DNA of 52,788 bases from Centipeda flueggei ATCC 43531 (GTDB taxonomy: Bacteria; Bacillota; Negativicutes; Selenomonadales; Selenomonadaceae), in NCBI RefSeq assembly GCF_000160695.1, contig NZ_GG694006.1, forward strand, positions 552,607-605,394, read 5' to 3'. Under the pieces are notes generated by a model, which was given only the letters and a program-made list of their open reading frames with translations, searched no databases and was not told the origin of the DNA. Shown in pieces: positions 7,819-17,047 of this stretch. The first letter of the stretch is position 1, and each line of letters starts with the position of its first letter. The position numbers and the translations under genes are program-made.

Positions 7819-8438
7819 GTCGCCCCTCCTTCCGTCGTCTGCGCATCCTTTGCCGTGCCGTTTTCCGTGGCGGATGTGTCCGCCGCAGCTTTTTCTTCAG
7901 CGGTTTTTTCCTCAGCGGCTTTTTCCTTTGCGGCAGCCTCCGCTTCGGCTTTCGCCTCTGCCTCCGCCTTTGCCTTGGCAGCGGCTTCTTTCTTCGCCTT
8001 TTCCTCTCCCGCTTCGACCTCTACCTGTGCGAGGAACTCCGCGAGATCAGCACGGTCCTCGTCCGTCATGGCATCGTGCGTCATCGTCTCCTTGCTCCAC
8101 GTGGCGATGGCGTAGTCCTTATCCCAGACGAGCGTATGGACCGGACACGCCTCCACACAGAGATTGCAGTAAAGACAGCGCCCCGAGTGATGAATGTAGG
8201 ACTTCATGTGGCGCTTCTTCTTCGCATCGGGGACAATTGTCAGATCAAGCGCCTTGTTCGGGCACGCATTGGCGCACATCGAGCAGCCGATGCAGACGCG
8301 CCAGTCCATCGCGAGATTGCCGCCGCGAAAATTATCCGTCATGGGCAGCTTCTCCTCGGGGTAGCAGACCGTCTCCTTCTTGCCCCAGAGATGCTTCCAT
8401 GTGACACTCATGCCGGTCAAAAGGCCTTTTCCAAACAT
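7815..8438 (-). CDS. nuoI: Complex I subunit I, 2x[4Fe-4S], with Ala/Glu/Lys-rich tail
   Basis: A 207-residue peripheral-arm iron-sulfur subunit. Two ferredoxin motifs are present, 'CIGCSMCANACP' and 'CLYCNLCVEACPVH', each supplying the ligands for one [4Fe-4S] cluster (N6a and N6b). From about residue 140 the protein continues as a highly charged, low-complexity run of Ala, Glu and Lys ending in 'AKDAQTTEGGAT'. This extension of some 60 residues is not part of the core fold and probably forms a helix or coil. The start overlaps nothing upstream; the end overlaps nuoJ by ATGA. Confidence 0.94.
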   Translation of the reverse strand: MFGKGLLTGMSVTWKHLWGKKETVCYPEEKLPMTDNFRGGNLAMDWRVCIGCSMCANACPNKALDLTIVPDAKKKRHMKSYIHHSGRCLYCNLCVEACPVHTLVWDKDYAIATWSKETMTHDAMTDEDRADLAEFLAQVEVEAGEEKAKKEAAAKAKAEAEAKAEAEAAAKEKAAEEKTAEEKAAADTSATENGTAKDAQTTEGGAT

Positions 8439-8450
8439 GTGCGTCCCCCC

Positions 8451-9497
8451 TTAAACGATACCGAACCAGAACATCAGTGCGCCCGTCAGAACAACGTTCA
8501 GAATCGAGAGCGGGACGAGCACCTTCCAGCCGAACGTCAGGATCTGATCCACGCGCGTGCGCGGGAACGTCCAGCGGAACCACATGATGAGCAGCACCAT
8601 GAGCACCGCCTTGATGCCGAACCAGACGAATCCCGGCAGGAACGACGGCCCGCTGTAGCCGCCGAGGAAGAATGTCGTCGCGAGGATCGCCGCCGTCAGG
8701 AGGTTCGCGTACTCTGCGAGGAAGAACAGCGCCCAGCGCATCCCCGAGTACTCCGTAAACGGTCCTGCGATAATCTCTGACTCGCCCTCCACGAGGTCAA
8801 ACGGCGTACGGTTCGTCTCGGCGACCGCTGCGATCAGGAAGATGATAAACGCGAGCGGCTGCATGAAGATAAACCAGTAGTTCTGCGCCTGCATCTGGAC
8901 GATATCGTCGAGGCGCAGTGAGCCCGTCAGCATAATGATGCCGAGCAGGGAGAAGAGGAGCGGCGCCTCATAGCTGAGCATCTGCCCAACGATGCGCATG
9001 CCGCCGATAAACGAATACTTATTGTTCGATGCATAGCCGCCCATGAGGAACGGCAGCACTGCCTGCCCTGAGATGGCAAAGAGGAGGAACACACCGACGT
9101 TGACATCGGCGAGCACCGCCCCCGCATCGAACGGGAAAAGCGCGTAGACGAGCGCTGCGGGGACAAAGAGCAGCGCGGGCGAGAGTGCCCAGACCACCTT
9201 GTCCGCACCGGCGGGCATAATGTCCTCCTTGCTCATCAGCTTCAGCATATCCGCAACGGGCTGCAGCAGACCGAATCTTCCGCCCACGCGGTTCGGGCCG
9301 ATGCGCACTTGGATGAACGCGCAGATCTTGCGCTCCGTGTAGGTAAAGACAATCGCCGCCATCGAGATGATACCGAGCAGGATGGCAATACCGACGAAGG
9401 TCATCACGAGATCCACCACGAACGGAATCGGGATCAGGCGGTAGATGAGTCCGTCCAGCCCCACCGCAATCGCAGAAAGAAAAGAGCTCTCCATCAT
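8451..9497 (-). CDS. nuoH: Complex I subunit H, quinone-site membrane subunit
   Basis: A 348-residue membrane subunit that anchors the peripheral arm and forms part of the quinone chamber. Signature stretches are 'ERKICAFIQVRIGPNRVGG', 'GLLQPVADMLKLMSKED', and 'AETNRTPFDLVEGESEIIAG' with its cluster of conserved acidic residues. Length and motif order match the family. It lies between nuoD and nuoI with short gaps of 12 bases, so nuoG, often found just before nuoH, is absent here. Confidence 0.96.
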   Translation of the reverse strand: MMESSFLSAIAVGLDGLIYRLIPIPFVVDLVMTFVGIAILLGIISMAAIVFTYTERKICAFIQVRIGPNRVGGRFGLLQPVADMLKLMSKEDIMPAGADKVVWALSPALLFVPAALVYALFPFDAGAVLADVNVGVFLLFAISGQAVLPFLMGGYASNNKYSFIGGMRIVGQMLSYEAPLLFSLLGIIMLTGSLRLDDIVQMQAQNYWFIFMQPLAFIIFLIAAVAETNRTPFDLVEGESEIIAGPFTEYSGMRWALFFLAEYANLLTAAILATTFFLGGYSGPSFLPGFVWFGIKAVLMVLLIMWFRWTFPRTRVDQILTFGWKVLVPLSILNVVLTGALMFWFGIV

Positions 9498-9509
9498 TCG
9501 TCTCCTTTC

Positions 9510-10610
9510 TCAGCAGTCCACTTCGCCCATGATCGGGTCAATGGACGAGTAGGCGGCGACTGAGTCGCCGATGAGCATGCCGCGGCACATTGGATCGAGC
9601 CCCTGCATATTTACGAACGAGGGGCGGCGGATGTGGATGCGGTACGGTTTCGTCGTACCGTCGCTGACGATGTAGAAGCCGAGTTCCCCGCGCGTCCCCT
9701 CCGTCCGGCTGAACACCTCACCCTTGGGCGGCTTGATGACCTTGGGTACCTTCTTTGCCATGAAGTCACCCTCGGGCAGTCCGTCGATTGCCTGCCGCAC
9801 GATCTTCGCGCTTTCCGCGATCTCGGCGAGCTTTACCATGTAGCGGTCCCAGTTATCGCCATGCTCACCCACGGGGATATCGAAGTCAAAATCATCGTAA
9901 ACGCTGTAGCCGTCCACCTTGCGCAGATCAAAGGCGAGCCCCGTCGCGCGCAAATTTGGCCCCGTCATACTGCACGCGAGTGCCTCCTCCGTTGTCATGG
10001 GCGACGTGCCGCGGATGCGGCGGACAAAAATCTCGTTGCCCGTGAGGAGACGGTTGTACTCCGCGAGGAAGTCAGGCACGCTGTCGACAAAGGCGCGGAT
10101 CATCTCCGCCGCCTCGGGCGAGAGATCCTCCTTTACCCCGCCGATGCGGATATAGTGAAAGGTCTGACGTGCCCCGCAGACGAGATTGAAAATATCGAGG
10201 ATCTTCTCACGGTCGCGGAAGCAATAGAGCATCCCTGTCGACGCGCCGAGATCATTCGCGAGCGTCCCGATGAAGATCAGGTGACTGTTGATGCGGTTCA
10301 GCTCCGCCATGATAACGCGGATGTACTCCGCGCGCGGCGTTGTCTCGATCCCCGCCAGCTCCTCCACCGCACGCGCATAGCCGAAGTTGTTGTTCATGGC
10401 CGAGATGTAGTCAAGGCGGTCGGTATAAGGCAGCCCCTGCGCATACGTCCGCGCCTCAAGCAGCTTCTCAATCCCACGATGGAGATAGCCCATGATCGGC
10501 GTCGCCTTCACGATGCGCTCACCGTCCAGCTCGAGCTGCACCTGCAGCACGCCGTGTGTCGACGGATGCTGCGGGCCCATGTTGAGTGTATAGGTCTCAG
10601 TACGCAGCAT
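9510..10610 (-). CDS. nuoD: Complex I 49-kDa-type subunit D
   Basis: A 366-residue NuoD, related to the large subunit of [NiFe] hydrogenases but without the metal-binding cysteines, as usual. It begins with the family hallmark 'NMGPQHPSTHGVLQVQLELDGE', which carries the quinone-site histidine, followed by 'GYLHRGIEKL'. It ends in 'SSIDPIMGEVDC', the expected C-terminus. NuoC is a separate gene, not fused as in E. coli; the nuoC stop and this ATG share one base. Confidence 0.96.
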   Translation of the reverse strand: MLRTETYTLNMGPQHPSTHGVLQVQLELDGERIVKATPIMGYLHRGIEKLLEARTYAQGLPYTDRLDYISAMNNNFGYARAVEELAGIETTPRAEYIRVIMAELNRINSHLIFIGTLANDLGASTGMLYCFRDREKILDIFNLVCGARQTFHYIRIGGVKEDLSPEAAEMIRAFVDSVPDFLAEYNRLLTGNEIFVRRIRGTSPMTTEEALACSMTGPNLRATGLAFDLRKVDGYSVYDDFDFDIPVGEHGDNWDRYMVKLAEIAESAKIVRQAIDGLPEGDFMAKKVPKVIKPPKGEVFSRTEGTRGELGFYIVSDGTTKPYRIHIRRPSFVNMQGLDPMCRGMLIGDSVAAYSSIDPIMGEVDC

Positions 10611-11098
10611 CAGGACTCCTCCTTCCGAAAGGATGGAACAGCGGGCGGCGGCGGCGGGACAAAGTCCTTGCGCAGCGGATGCCCGATGAAATCGTCCGCA
10701 TGGAAGACGCGCCGCAGATCGGGATGCCCCGTGAACACAATCCCCATGAGATCATACACCTCGCGCTCCTCGAACTCCGCGCCCGGGAACACGGGCGTCA
10801 CCGAGGGGAGCACGGGCGCATCATGCGGCAGTGTCACCTTCAGCGTCAGCCAGTGCAGCTCCGTCGGTGAAAAGAGATGGTAGACCATCTCGAAGCGGTC
10901 TTTCCAGTCCACTGCTGTCACATTTTCCAGCCGCGTCAGCTGCAGTGTCCCGTCGTCACGCAGGACGCGCAGCAGGCCGAGGAGCTCCTCGGCAGCAATG
11001 TAGAGTGCGGGACGCTCTGTCTCCGCATCGTACTCCGCCGACGAAAAGGCGACCTTGAGTGCCTCCAGCATTGCGGGCGTCACATACTTGTTCCTCAT
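10610..11098 (-). CDS. nuoC: Complex I 30-kDa-type subunit C
   Basis: A 162-residue NuoC. The family signature is seen in the C-terminal half: '[35 protein letters not shown]' with the invariant E-R-E-V-Y-D core, then 'HPLRKDF'. I chose the ATG at 11098 ([10 protein letters not shown]) rather than a longer frame because it overlaps the nuoB stop by ATGA. It forms part of the peripheral arm with NuoB, D and I. Confidence 0.93.
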   Translation of the reverse strand: MRNKYVTPAMLEALKVAFSSAEYDAETERPALYIAAEELLGLLRVLRDDGTLQLTRLENVTAVDWKDRFEMVYHLFSPTELHWLTLKVTLPHDAPVLPSVTPVFPGAEFEEREVYDLMGIVFTGHPDLRRVFHADDFIGHPLRKDFVPPPPPAVPSFRKEES

Positions 11099-11634
11099 GT
11101 GTTCACCGCCCTCTCTGCCGCCCGCTCTGCCCAACAGGCACGCTCCGCGCGGACGCGCTCGGGATGGAGGATCTTTTCGCGCAGCTTCAGCATGCCGTCA
11201 ATCAGTGCCTCGGGGCGCGGCGGACAGCCCGGGATGTAGACATCCACAGGCAGGAGCTCATCGACCCCCGAGACGACCGAGTATGAATCCGCAAAGGGAC
11301 CGCCCGCAATCGCGCATGCCCCCATCGCAATCACATACTTCGGCTCGGGCATCTCCTCATAGAGACGCACAACCGCCGGTGCCATCTTCCACGTCAGCGT
11401 CCCCGCGACGATGAAGAGATCCGCCTGACGCGGACAGGGGCGGAACACCTCATAGCCGAACCGTGCGAGGTCGAACCGTGCCGTCGCTGTGGTCATCATC
11501 TCAATGGCGCAGCACGCGAGCCCAGAGGACAGCGGCCAGATCGAGTTTGCATGCGCCCAGCGCAGCAGCTCATCCAGCTTGACGACAAAGACATTTTCCC
11601 GCAGGCTCTCCGGAACACGCTCCGCTATTTCCAT
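11095..11634 (-). CDS. nuoB: Complex I subunit B, N2 iron-sulfur cluster
   Basis: A 179-residue NuoB that binds the terminal [4Fe-4S] cluster N2. The ligands are in '[10 protein letters not shown]' (tandem Cys), '[11 protein letters not shown]' and '[13 protein letters not shown]'. The start at 11634 ([10 protein letters not shown]) has GGGGG 7 bases upstream and overlaps the end of nuoA by 10 bases; a start at 11655 would lengthen this overlap without a ribosome site. Confidence 0.95.
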   Translation of the reverse strand: MEIAERVPESLRENVFVVKLDELLRWAHANSIWPLSSGLACCAIEMMTTATARFDLARFGYEVFRPCPRQADLFIVAGTLTWKMAPAVVRLYEEMPEPKYVIAMGACAIAGGPFADSYSVVSGVDELLPVDVYIPGCPPRPEALIDGMLKLREKILHPERVRAERACWAERAAERAVNT

Positions 11635-11978
11635 GTGAGATCCCCCTTTCGCCACGCATAGGCAAGGCCGAGCACCAGAATCCCGACAAAGACGAACATC
11701 TCAATGAGTGCAAATACACCGAGCATGCGGAACTCTACTGCCCACGGGTAGAGGAACACCGTCTCAATGTCAAAGACGATGAACAGCAGCGCATAGAGGA
11801 AATACCCCGCACGAAACTGGACGTAGGGCGACCCGATCGAATCGACACCGCACTCGTAGGGAATGTACTTCTGCGGCGACGGCTTCTTCGGCTGCAGCAG
11901 AAATGCCGGTCCCAGTGCCATGATGGGGAAAAACAACGCCACGAGAAGAAAAATGCCCAAGCTTCCATATTCTCCCAT
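11625..11978 (-). CDS. nuoA: Complex I subunit A, first gene of the operon
   Basis: A 117-residue membrane subunit with three helices. The family signature '[43 protein letters not shown]' spans about residues 38-80 and includes the conserved E-C-G and F-D-x-E positions. The start at 11978 (MGEYGSLG) is preceded by AGGAGG at 8 bases. This is the promoter-proximal gene of nuoABCDHIJKLMN. Confidence 0.95.
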   Translation of the reverse strand: MGEYGSLGIFLLVALFFPIMALGPAFLLQPKKPSPQKYIPYECGVDSIGSPYVQFRAGYFLYALLFIVFDIETVFLYPWAVEFRMLGVFALIEMFVFVGILVLGLAYAWRKGDLTWK

Positions 11979-12002
11979 ACACAAGGCCTCCTTATAGAGC
12001 AA

Positions 12003-12321
12003 CTAGATAAATACATAGAAAAAAACAAATAATCCAAAACAATAATTTAAGGGTAAAAAAATATCATCACGACTCAACAGACGTTGTATTTATAATTGTC
12101 AGTATAAACGATAAAATCTATATATCATCATACCTGAAAAGTGCCTTTTTTACAAGATACAGCGTAAAAAACTTTCTATGAATAAACTACATCGAACAAT
12201 AGGGAAAAGGAGACCATGCTTATTTGAAAGAAACGGGATTTCCTGCTATAATCAGAAACAATGATGGAGAAGTGTCCCTGTCTGTCAGCGGCACCTCCGG
12301 CAACAAAGGAGACTTTACACA
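12003..12321. other. AT-rich intergenic region between divergent nuoA and the U32 gene
   Basis: A gap of about 320 bases, markedly AT-rich. It holds a clear rightward promoter (12224-12252). For the leftward nuo operon I see several A/T-rich hexamers, such as a minus-strand TATACT around 12101-12106, but no well-spaced -35/-10 pair and no recognisable operator. The long leader and the weak core promoter suggest activator dependence or an untranslated regulatory segment; neither is shown. I see no gene here. Confidence 0.5.
12224..12252 (+). promoter_or_regulatory. Promoter of the U32 gene and likely its downstream operon
   Basis: TTGAAA, 17 bp, TATAAT with an extended -10 (TGC directly before it). 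The start codon is about 70 bases further on, with AAGGAG at 9 bases before it. Confidence 0.75.
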
Positions 12322-14268
12322 ATGCTGTTACACCGTAAATCCGTCGAACTGCTTGCGCCTGCCGGCACATGGGATGCCATGACAGCGGCGATCGATGCGG
12401 GGGCGGACGCCGTCTATCTGGGAGGCAAGCATTTCAATATGCGCCTGCATGAAGGCGATTTCAACTTCGACGATGCACGGCTCAAGGAGGCGATTGACTA
12501 CGCCCATGCCCATGACGTTCACCTCTACGTAACCCTCAACAACCTCATCAGCAACGAGGAGCTGCCTGCTCTGCGCGACTATCTCGCCTATCTGGAGGAG
12601 ATCCGCCCCGATGCGATTCTCGTACAGGACTTTGCCGTGCTCGAGCTCGTGCACGAGATGGGCATCACCGTGCCCCTGCACACCTCGGTCATGATGAATA
12701 CACACAACGAATACGCTATCGAAAAGCTCAAAGAGTACGGCATCACGCGCATCGTGGTTGGCCGTGAGATGACGCTCTCCGAGCTCGCCCTCTTCCGTGC
12801 GCGCACGGGCATCGAGGTGGAGTACTTCATGCACGGCGATATGTGCATCTCCGAGAGCGGGCAGTGCATCCACTCCGGCGTTCTCTTTGGGCAGAGCGGC
12901 AACCGCGGGCGCTGCATGAAGATCTGCCGCTGGCCGTTCGCCTTCATCAACGAGGAGACGGGAGAGGTGCTCGACGCGTCCAGTCCCGGGCCGTACAAGC
13001 TGGCGCTCAAGGATATGTGCATGTATCGCGCCATCCCCGCACTCATACAGGCGGGCGTCTTTTCATTCAAAATCGAGGGGCGGATGCGCGCGCCGGAGTT
13101 CATCCGCCGCCTTGTCTCCACCTATCGTGCCGCCATCGACGCCTACATCGCCGATCCGAACGGCTATACGACGGATGAGGAGGGCTGGCGCACCCTCTAC
13201 GAAAACCGCGTGCGCGACTACACGACCACATTTGCGTTTGGACAGCCGACGGCAATCGACATCGGCATGACGGGCGAGCGCGAGCCGCGCTTCTTCAGTC
13301 AGGCGATCGAGGAGGCAGGCTTTGCCGACGAGGTACTGCGTGAGGAGACGCCGATTGCGAAGGAGAACGAACCCAGCCGCCGTCTGAGTGTCCGCGTCGG
13401 CACCCCCGCGGCGGCGCGCGCCGCCATCGACGCAGGTGCCGACACCGTCTACGTCGGCGGCGAGGCGTTTCGTCCGCAGCGTCCGTGGACGCTGCGCGAC
13501 TACGAGGCACTCGTGCGCGACGCAGCAGGACGCGCCCACATCATCGTGAATACACCGCGCACGACCATGCGCCGCGAATGCGGGGAGCTCGAGCAGTTCT
13601 TCACCGCCCTGAACGACATCGGCGTAGACGGCATCATGGTCGGCAACCTTGGTACGCTGAAGCTCGCGCGCACGCTCACGAAGCTTCCCATTCAGGCGGA
13701 TCACTCCTTCAACCTCTTTAACCATCTCGCCGCGACCTTTCTCAAGGAAAACGGGCTCACCATGGCGACGGCCTCCTATGAGCTGTCCTTCCGTCAGCTG
13801 CGCGAGATCGTCGAGAACGCCGTCCTGCCGATCGAGGCAGTCGTCCACGGCGCGTACGAGTCCATGATCTGCGACTACAACTTCCCCGCGATGTCGCTGC
13901 CCGCATACAACGACCTCGATTCGCCCGAGCTGCTCGACACGCACTATGCGTTCCGTGACGAGGCAGGCGGCGTCCATTCGATCCGCATCGACCAGTATGG
14001 GCGCAGTCACATCTACTTTGCCAAGGATCTGTGCCTCTACCCCTACCTCGAAAAGTTCAATGGGCTCGGCTCGTACCGCATCGAAGCGCAGGACTACACG
14101 GCGGACGTGACGGCGGAGATCGTCCGCATCTACCGTGCGGCACTCGACCGTCTCGCTGCAGGCGGCGACGGCTATCGTGCGGCGGAATTCGACCGCCTCA
14201 CAGAGATTGCTCCGCGCCCCTTGGGCATCGGAACTTACCGCTTCCGTCGGAGCCGCAATTCGATTTAA
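12322..14268 (+). CDS. U32 family peptidase-like protein (tRNA/rRNA hydroxylation type)
   Basis: A 648-residue U32-family protein. The N-terminal half has the family start 'ELLAPAGTWDAMTAAIDAGADAVYLGG' and the cysteine-rich signature 'EYFMHGDMCISESGQCIHSG' followed by 'GRCMKICRWPF'. The C-terminal half is a second (beta-alpha) barrel-like region ('AARAAIDAGADTVYVGGEAF'), matching the long U32 forms of Firmicutes. Several characterised members (RlhA, TrhP) make 5-hydroxylated nucleosides in RNA rather than cutting peptides, so an RNA-modifying role is likely but not certain. It is the first gene of a run of four on this strand. Confidence 0.88.
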   Translation: MLLHRKSVELLAPAGTWDAMTAAIDAGADAVYLGGKHFNMRLHEGDFNFDDARLKEAIDYAHAHDVHLYVTLNNLISNEELPALRDYLAYLEEIRPDAILVQDFAVLELVHEMGITVPLHTSVMMNTHNEYAIEKLKEYGITRIVVGREMTLSELALFRARTGIEVEYFMHGDMCISESGQCIHSGVLFGQSGNRGRCMKICRWPFAFINEETGEVLDASSPGPYKLALKDMCMYRAIPALIQAGVFSFKIEGRMRAPEFIRRLVSTYRAAIDAYIADPNGYTTDEEGWRTLYENRVRDYTTTFAFGQPTAIDIGMTGEREPRFFSQAIEEAGFADEVLREETPIAKENEPSRRLSVRVGTPAAARAAIDAGADTVYVGGEAFRPQRPWTLRDYEALVRDAAGRAHIIVNTPRTTMRRECGELEQFFTALNDIGVDGIMVGNLGTLKLARTLTKLPIQADHSFNLFNHLAATFLKENGLTMATASYELSFRQLREIVENAVLPIEAVVHGAYESMICDYNFPAMSLPAYNDLDSPELLDTHYAFRDEAGGVHSIRIDQYGRSHIYFAKDLCLYPYLEKFNGLGSYRIEAQDYTADVTAEIVRIYRAALDRLAAGGDGYRAAEFDRLTEIAPRPLGIGTYRFRRSRNSI

Positions 14269-14285
14269 TCAAGAAAGTATATTTC

Positions 14286-15599
14286 ATGGCAACAGATTCT
14301 ATCAGCGAACACTCCTACATCGGCGCAGCTGCCATACTGGAAAAGAAAAAGAAGTACATCATGCCCTGTCTGGGGCATTTCTACAGCGACCCGCGCCAGA
14401 TCGTACGCGGCTCCATGCAGTACCTCTACGACAGCGAGGGGAGAGCGTATCTCGACTGCTTCGCGGGCGTCTCCGTCATCAACTGCGGGCACTGCAACCC
14501 CGAGATCAACGCCGCCGTCACGGAGCAGGTCAATACCCTCCAGCACGTCTGCAACATCTACCTTACGGAGAACTTCGTCAATCTCGCCGAGCAGCTCGCA
14601 CGCATCACCCCGGGCGCACTGCAGAAAAGCTTCTTCTGCTCCACAGGCACGGAGGCAAATGAGGGCGCGGCACTGCTTGCCGAGATCGCTACGGGCAGCA
14701 GCGAGTTCATCGCCCTGCGCAGCGGACTCCACGGGCGCACGAAACTGACGATGAGCCTGACGGGCATTGCCATGTGGCGCACCGACCCGAACCCCGTCGG
14801 AGGCATCAGCTTTGCACCGAATCCTTACTGCTACCGCTGTCCCATGGGGAAGGAATACCCCGCCTGTGACCTTGCCTGTGCCAATATGGTCGAGGACATC
14901 ATCCGAACAGTTACATCGGGGCGCCCCGCCGCCTTTATCGCCGAGACCATCCAGGGCAACGCGGGCATCGTCGTCCCGCCGCCCGGCTACTTCAAGCGCA
15001 TCAAGGAGATCCTCACGCATTTCGGCACGCTCTTCATCGCGGACGAGGTGCAGACGGGCTTTGCGCGCACGGGCAGGATGTTCGGCATCGAGCACTACGA
15101 TGTGCAGCCCGACATCATGACCATGGCAAAGGCACTCGGCAACGGTGCGCCCATCAGTGCATTTATCGCGACGCCGACAGTCGCCGACAAATACAAGAAG
15201 CCCGGCGCATCGACCCTCGGCGGCAACCCCGTCTCCTCCACGGCAGGACTCGGCGTCATCCGCTATATCGAGTCGCATGATCTCATGGGGAACGCCGAGC
15301 AGCGCGGCGCACAGCTGCGTGCAGGGCTGCAGGAGATTGCAGCGCGGCATCCCATCATCGGCGACATTCGCGGCCTCGGGCTGATGGTCGGTGCAGAATT
15401 TGTCCACGCGGACAAATCCCCCGCCCCTGCCGAACTGGATACTGTGCTCGAGGAGCTCAAGAACCGCGGCTTCATCGTCGGCAAAAACGGCATCGCCCGC
15501 AACGTCATGGCATTTCAGCCACCGCTCATCATCACGGAACAGAACATCAGCGACGTGCTGAATGCGGTGGAGATCATCTTGACGGAGAAAGGACTCTAA
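14286..15599 (+). CDS. Class III PLP-dependent aminotransferase
   Basis: A 437-residue fold-type I, class III aminotransferase, of the group with 4-aminobutyrate, ornithine and alanine-glyoxylate aminotransferases. Visible are 'CSTGTEANEGAALLAEIATG' (PLP phosphate site, about 118-137), 'FIADEVQTGFARTGRMFG' with D253, and 'MAKALGNGAPISAF' with the Schiff-base lysine K282. The order and spacing are intact, so an active enzyme is expected. A cysteine-rich insert near 182-198 (CYRC...CDLAC) is a less usual feature. The substrate cannot be told from sequence. It follows the U32 gene by 17 bases. Confidence 0.88.
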   Translation: MATDSISEHSYIGAAAILEKKKKYIMPCLGHFYSDPRQIVRGSMQYLYDSEGRAYLDCFAGVSVINCGHCNPEINAAVTEQVNTLQHVCNIYLTENFVNLAEQLARITPGALQKSFFCSTGTEANEGAALLAEIATGSSEFIALRSGLHGRTKLTMSLTGIAMWRTDPNPVGGISFAPNPYCYRCPMGKEYPACDLACANMVEDIIRTVTSGRPAAFIAETIQGNAGIVVPPPGYFKRIKEILTHFGTLFIADEVQTGFARTGRMFGIEHYDVQPDIMTMAKALGNGAPISAFIATPTVADKYKKPGASTLGGNPVSSTAGLGVIRYIESHDLMGNAEQRGAQLRAGLQEIAARHPIIGDIRGLGLMVGAEFVHADKSPAPAELDTVLEELKNRGFIVGKNGIARNVMAFQPPLIITEQNISDVLNAVEIILTEKGL

Positions 15600-15603
15600 C
15601 GCT

Positions 15604-16155
15604 ATGGCAAAACGCTACCATGAACTCACCGTCGCAGGCTGCCGCCGCAGTCTCCCCATCCTGAACCTCAACGAACACCTGGCGATCGCAGGTTTCGTCA
15701 TGCTGGGCGATGTGGAGCTGTGCACGGCGTGTGCACGCGAGCTGGCAAAGGTGATTCCGACGGACACGGAGATCCTCATGACCGCCGAGACGAAGGGCAT
15801 CCCCCTGGCGGCGGAACTCGCACGCCAGCTTGGCATGCCCTACTACATCACGGCACGCAAATCCATCAAGGCGTACATGGAAGATCCCATCTGGGTCGAG
15901 GACGAGTCCATCACGACGCTCGGAAAACAGCGCCTCTACCTCACGGCGGATGACATCGCACGCATCAAGGGACGCCGCGTCCTCCTGCTCGACGACGTGA
16001 TCAGCACGGGCGGCTCGATGAAGGCACTCGCCCATCTCGCCGAAAAGACGGGAGCGCACGTCATCGGACAGGCGGCCGTTCTCGCCGAGGGCGACGCGGC
16101 ACAACGGAAAGACATCATCTTCCTTGAGACACTGCCGCTCTTTGCGCCCGCATAG
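15604..16155 (+). CDS. Type I phosphoribosyltransferase
   Basis: A 183-residue type I phosphoribosyltransferase. The PRPP loop 'RRVLLLDDVISTGGSM' lies at 124-139, and an 'AETKGIPLAAELARQLGMPY' block at 61-80 resembles adenine and xanthine phosphoribosyltransferases. The longer N-terminus differs from classical Apt. A purine salvage role is the best inference, with the base unknown; a regulatory PRPP-binding protein is an alternative. It starts 4 bases after the aminotransferase stop, and its end overlaps no reading frame if lgt starts at 16169. Confidence 0.85.
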   Translation: MAKRYHELTVAGCRRSLPILNLNEHLAIAGFVMLGDVELCTACARELAKVIPTDTEILMTAETKGIPLAAELARQLGMPYYITARKSIKAYMEDPIWVEDESITTLGKQRLYLTADDIARIKGRRVLLLDDVISTGGSMKALAHLAEKTGAHVIGQAAVLAEGDAAQRKDIIFLETLPLFAPA

Positions 16156-16168
16156 GAAGGGGCATTTC

Positions 16169-17008
16169 GTGCATCAATATCTCTTCTACATCGGAGATTT
16201 TCCCATCCGTGCCTACGGCGTCGTGATCTCCCTCTCGATCTTCCTTGCCACAGGGGTCGCCTACTACCTCGCAAAGGCGGACGGACGCGGCTACGAGAAG
16301 TACATCACCGACATCGGCATCTACTGCGGCATCGCTGGACTCCTCGGTGCGCGGCTCTGGGATGTGTTCTTCTTTGACTGGGACTACTATCAGCACCATC
16401 TGACCGAACTGCTGAACGTCTGGCAGGGCGGCATGGCCATCCAGGGCGGCGTCTTTCTCGGCGTACTCGTCGGCATTCTCTACAGCCGAAAGCAGGGACT
16501 CGACACCATCCACTTCCTCGACGTTGTCGCGCCCGCCATCGTCCTCGGTCAGGCACTCGGCCGCTGTGCGAACCTCCTCAACGGAGATGCCTTCGGTGCA
16601 CCGACCGGCGGAGACTTCGGCATCCTCTATCCCGCGGCGACTCTCGCCTACCACACGTACGGCGCACAGCCGCTCTGGCCGGCAGAAGTCTGGGAGGGGC
16701 AGCTCGATATCGTCATCTTCGCACTCCTCCTCCTCTTCCGCGCGCGCAGCCATGCGCGCGGGCAGTGCTTCGCCCTCTACATCATGCTCTACAGCCTCGT
16801 GCGCTTTGCGCTCGAATATCTGCGCGGTGACTACACAGAGAAATACTTCGGACTCTTCACGAGCGCGCAGACGGGAAGCCTCGCCTTCGGGGCCATCGCC
16901 CTCGTTTTCTTCCTCTGGCTCGGACTGCGTAAATCCCATGAAATGGTGAAGTGTCCCTCTCCTCCACAGAAGTATGACCACCGCAAAAAGGGCAGAGACG
17001 AGAAATAA
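16169..17008 (+). CDS. lgt: Prolipoprotein diacylglyceryl transferase
   Basis: A 279-residue membrane enzyme that moves a diacylglyceryl group from phosphatidylglycerol to the lipobox cysteine of prolipoproteins. Seven hydrophobic helices are evident. The signature 'GQALGRCANLLNGDAFG' holds the essential arginine, and 'FALEYLRGD' the second. I chose the GTG at 16169 because AGGAAGGGG lies 7 bases before it and the first helix then starts as in other Lgt proteins. At position 92 the motif reads AIQGG, where E. coli has a catalytically important histidine (H103). The rest of the family pattern is intact. Confidence 0.92.
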   Translation: MHQYLFYIGDFPIRAYGVVISLSIFLATGVAYYLAKADGRGYEKYITDIGIYCGIAGLLGARLWDVFFFDWDYYQHHLTELLNVWQGGMAIQGGVFLGVLVGILYSRKQGLDTIHFLDVVAPAIVLGQALGRCANLLNGDAFGAPTGGDFGILYPAATLAYHTYGAQPLWPAEVWEGQLDIVIFALLLLFRARSHARGQCFALYIMLYSLVRFALEYLRGDYTEKYFGLFTSAQTGSLAFGAIALVFFLWLGLRKSHEMVKCPSPPQKYDHRKKGRDEK

Positions 17009-17047
17009 CAGTGTAACCTATCGAAATCTCCTAAGGACACAGCACAA

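Noticed and set aside
13063-14010. 315-codon minus-strand frame inside the U32 gene
   Set aside because: Antisense shadow; the plus-strand U32 protein has clear family motifs across the region.
14031-14285. N-terminal extension of the aminotransferase back to 14031
   Set aside because: It overlaps the end of the U32 gene and has no family similarity; the family match starts at the ATG at 14286.
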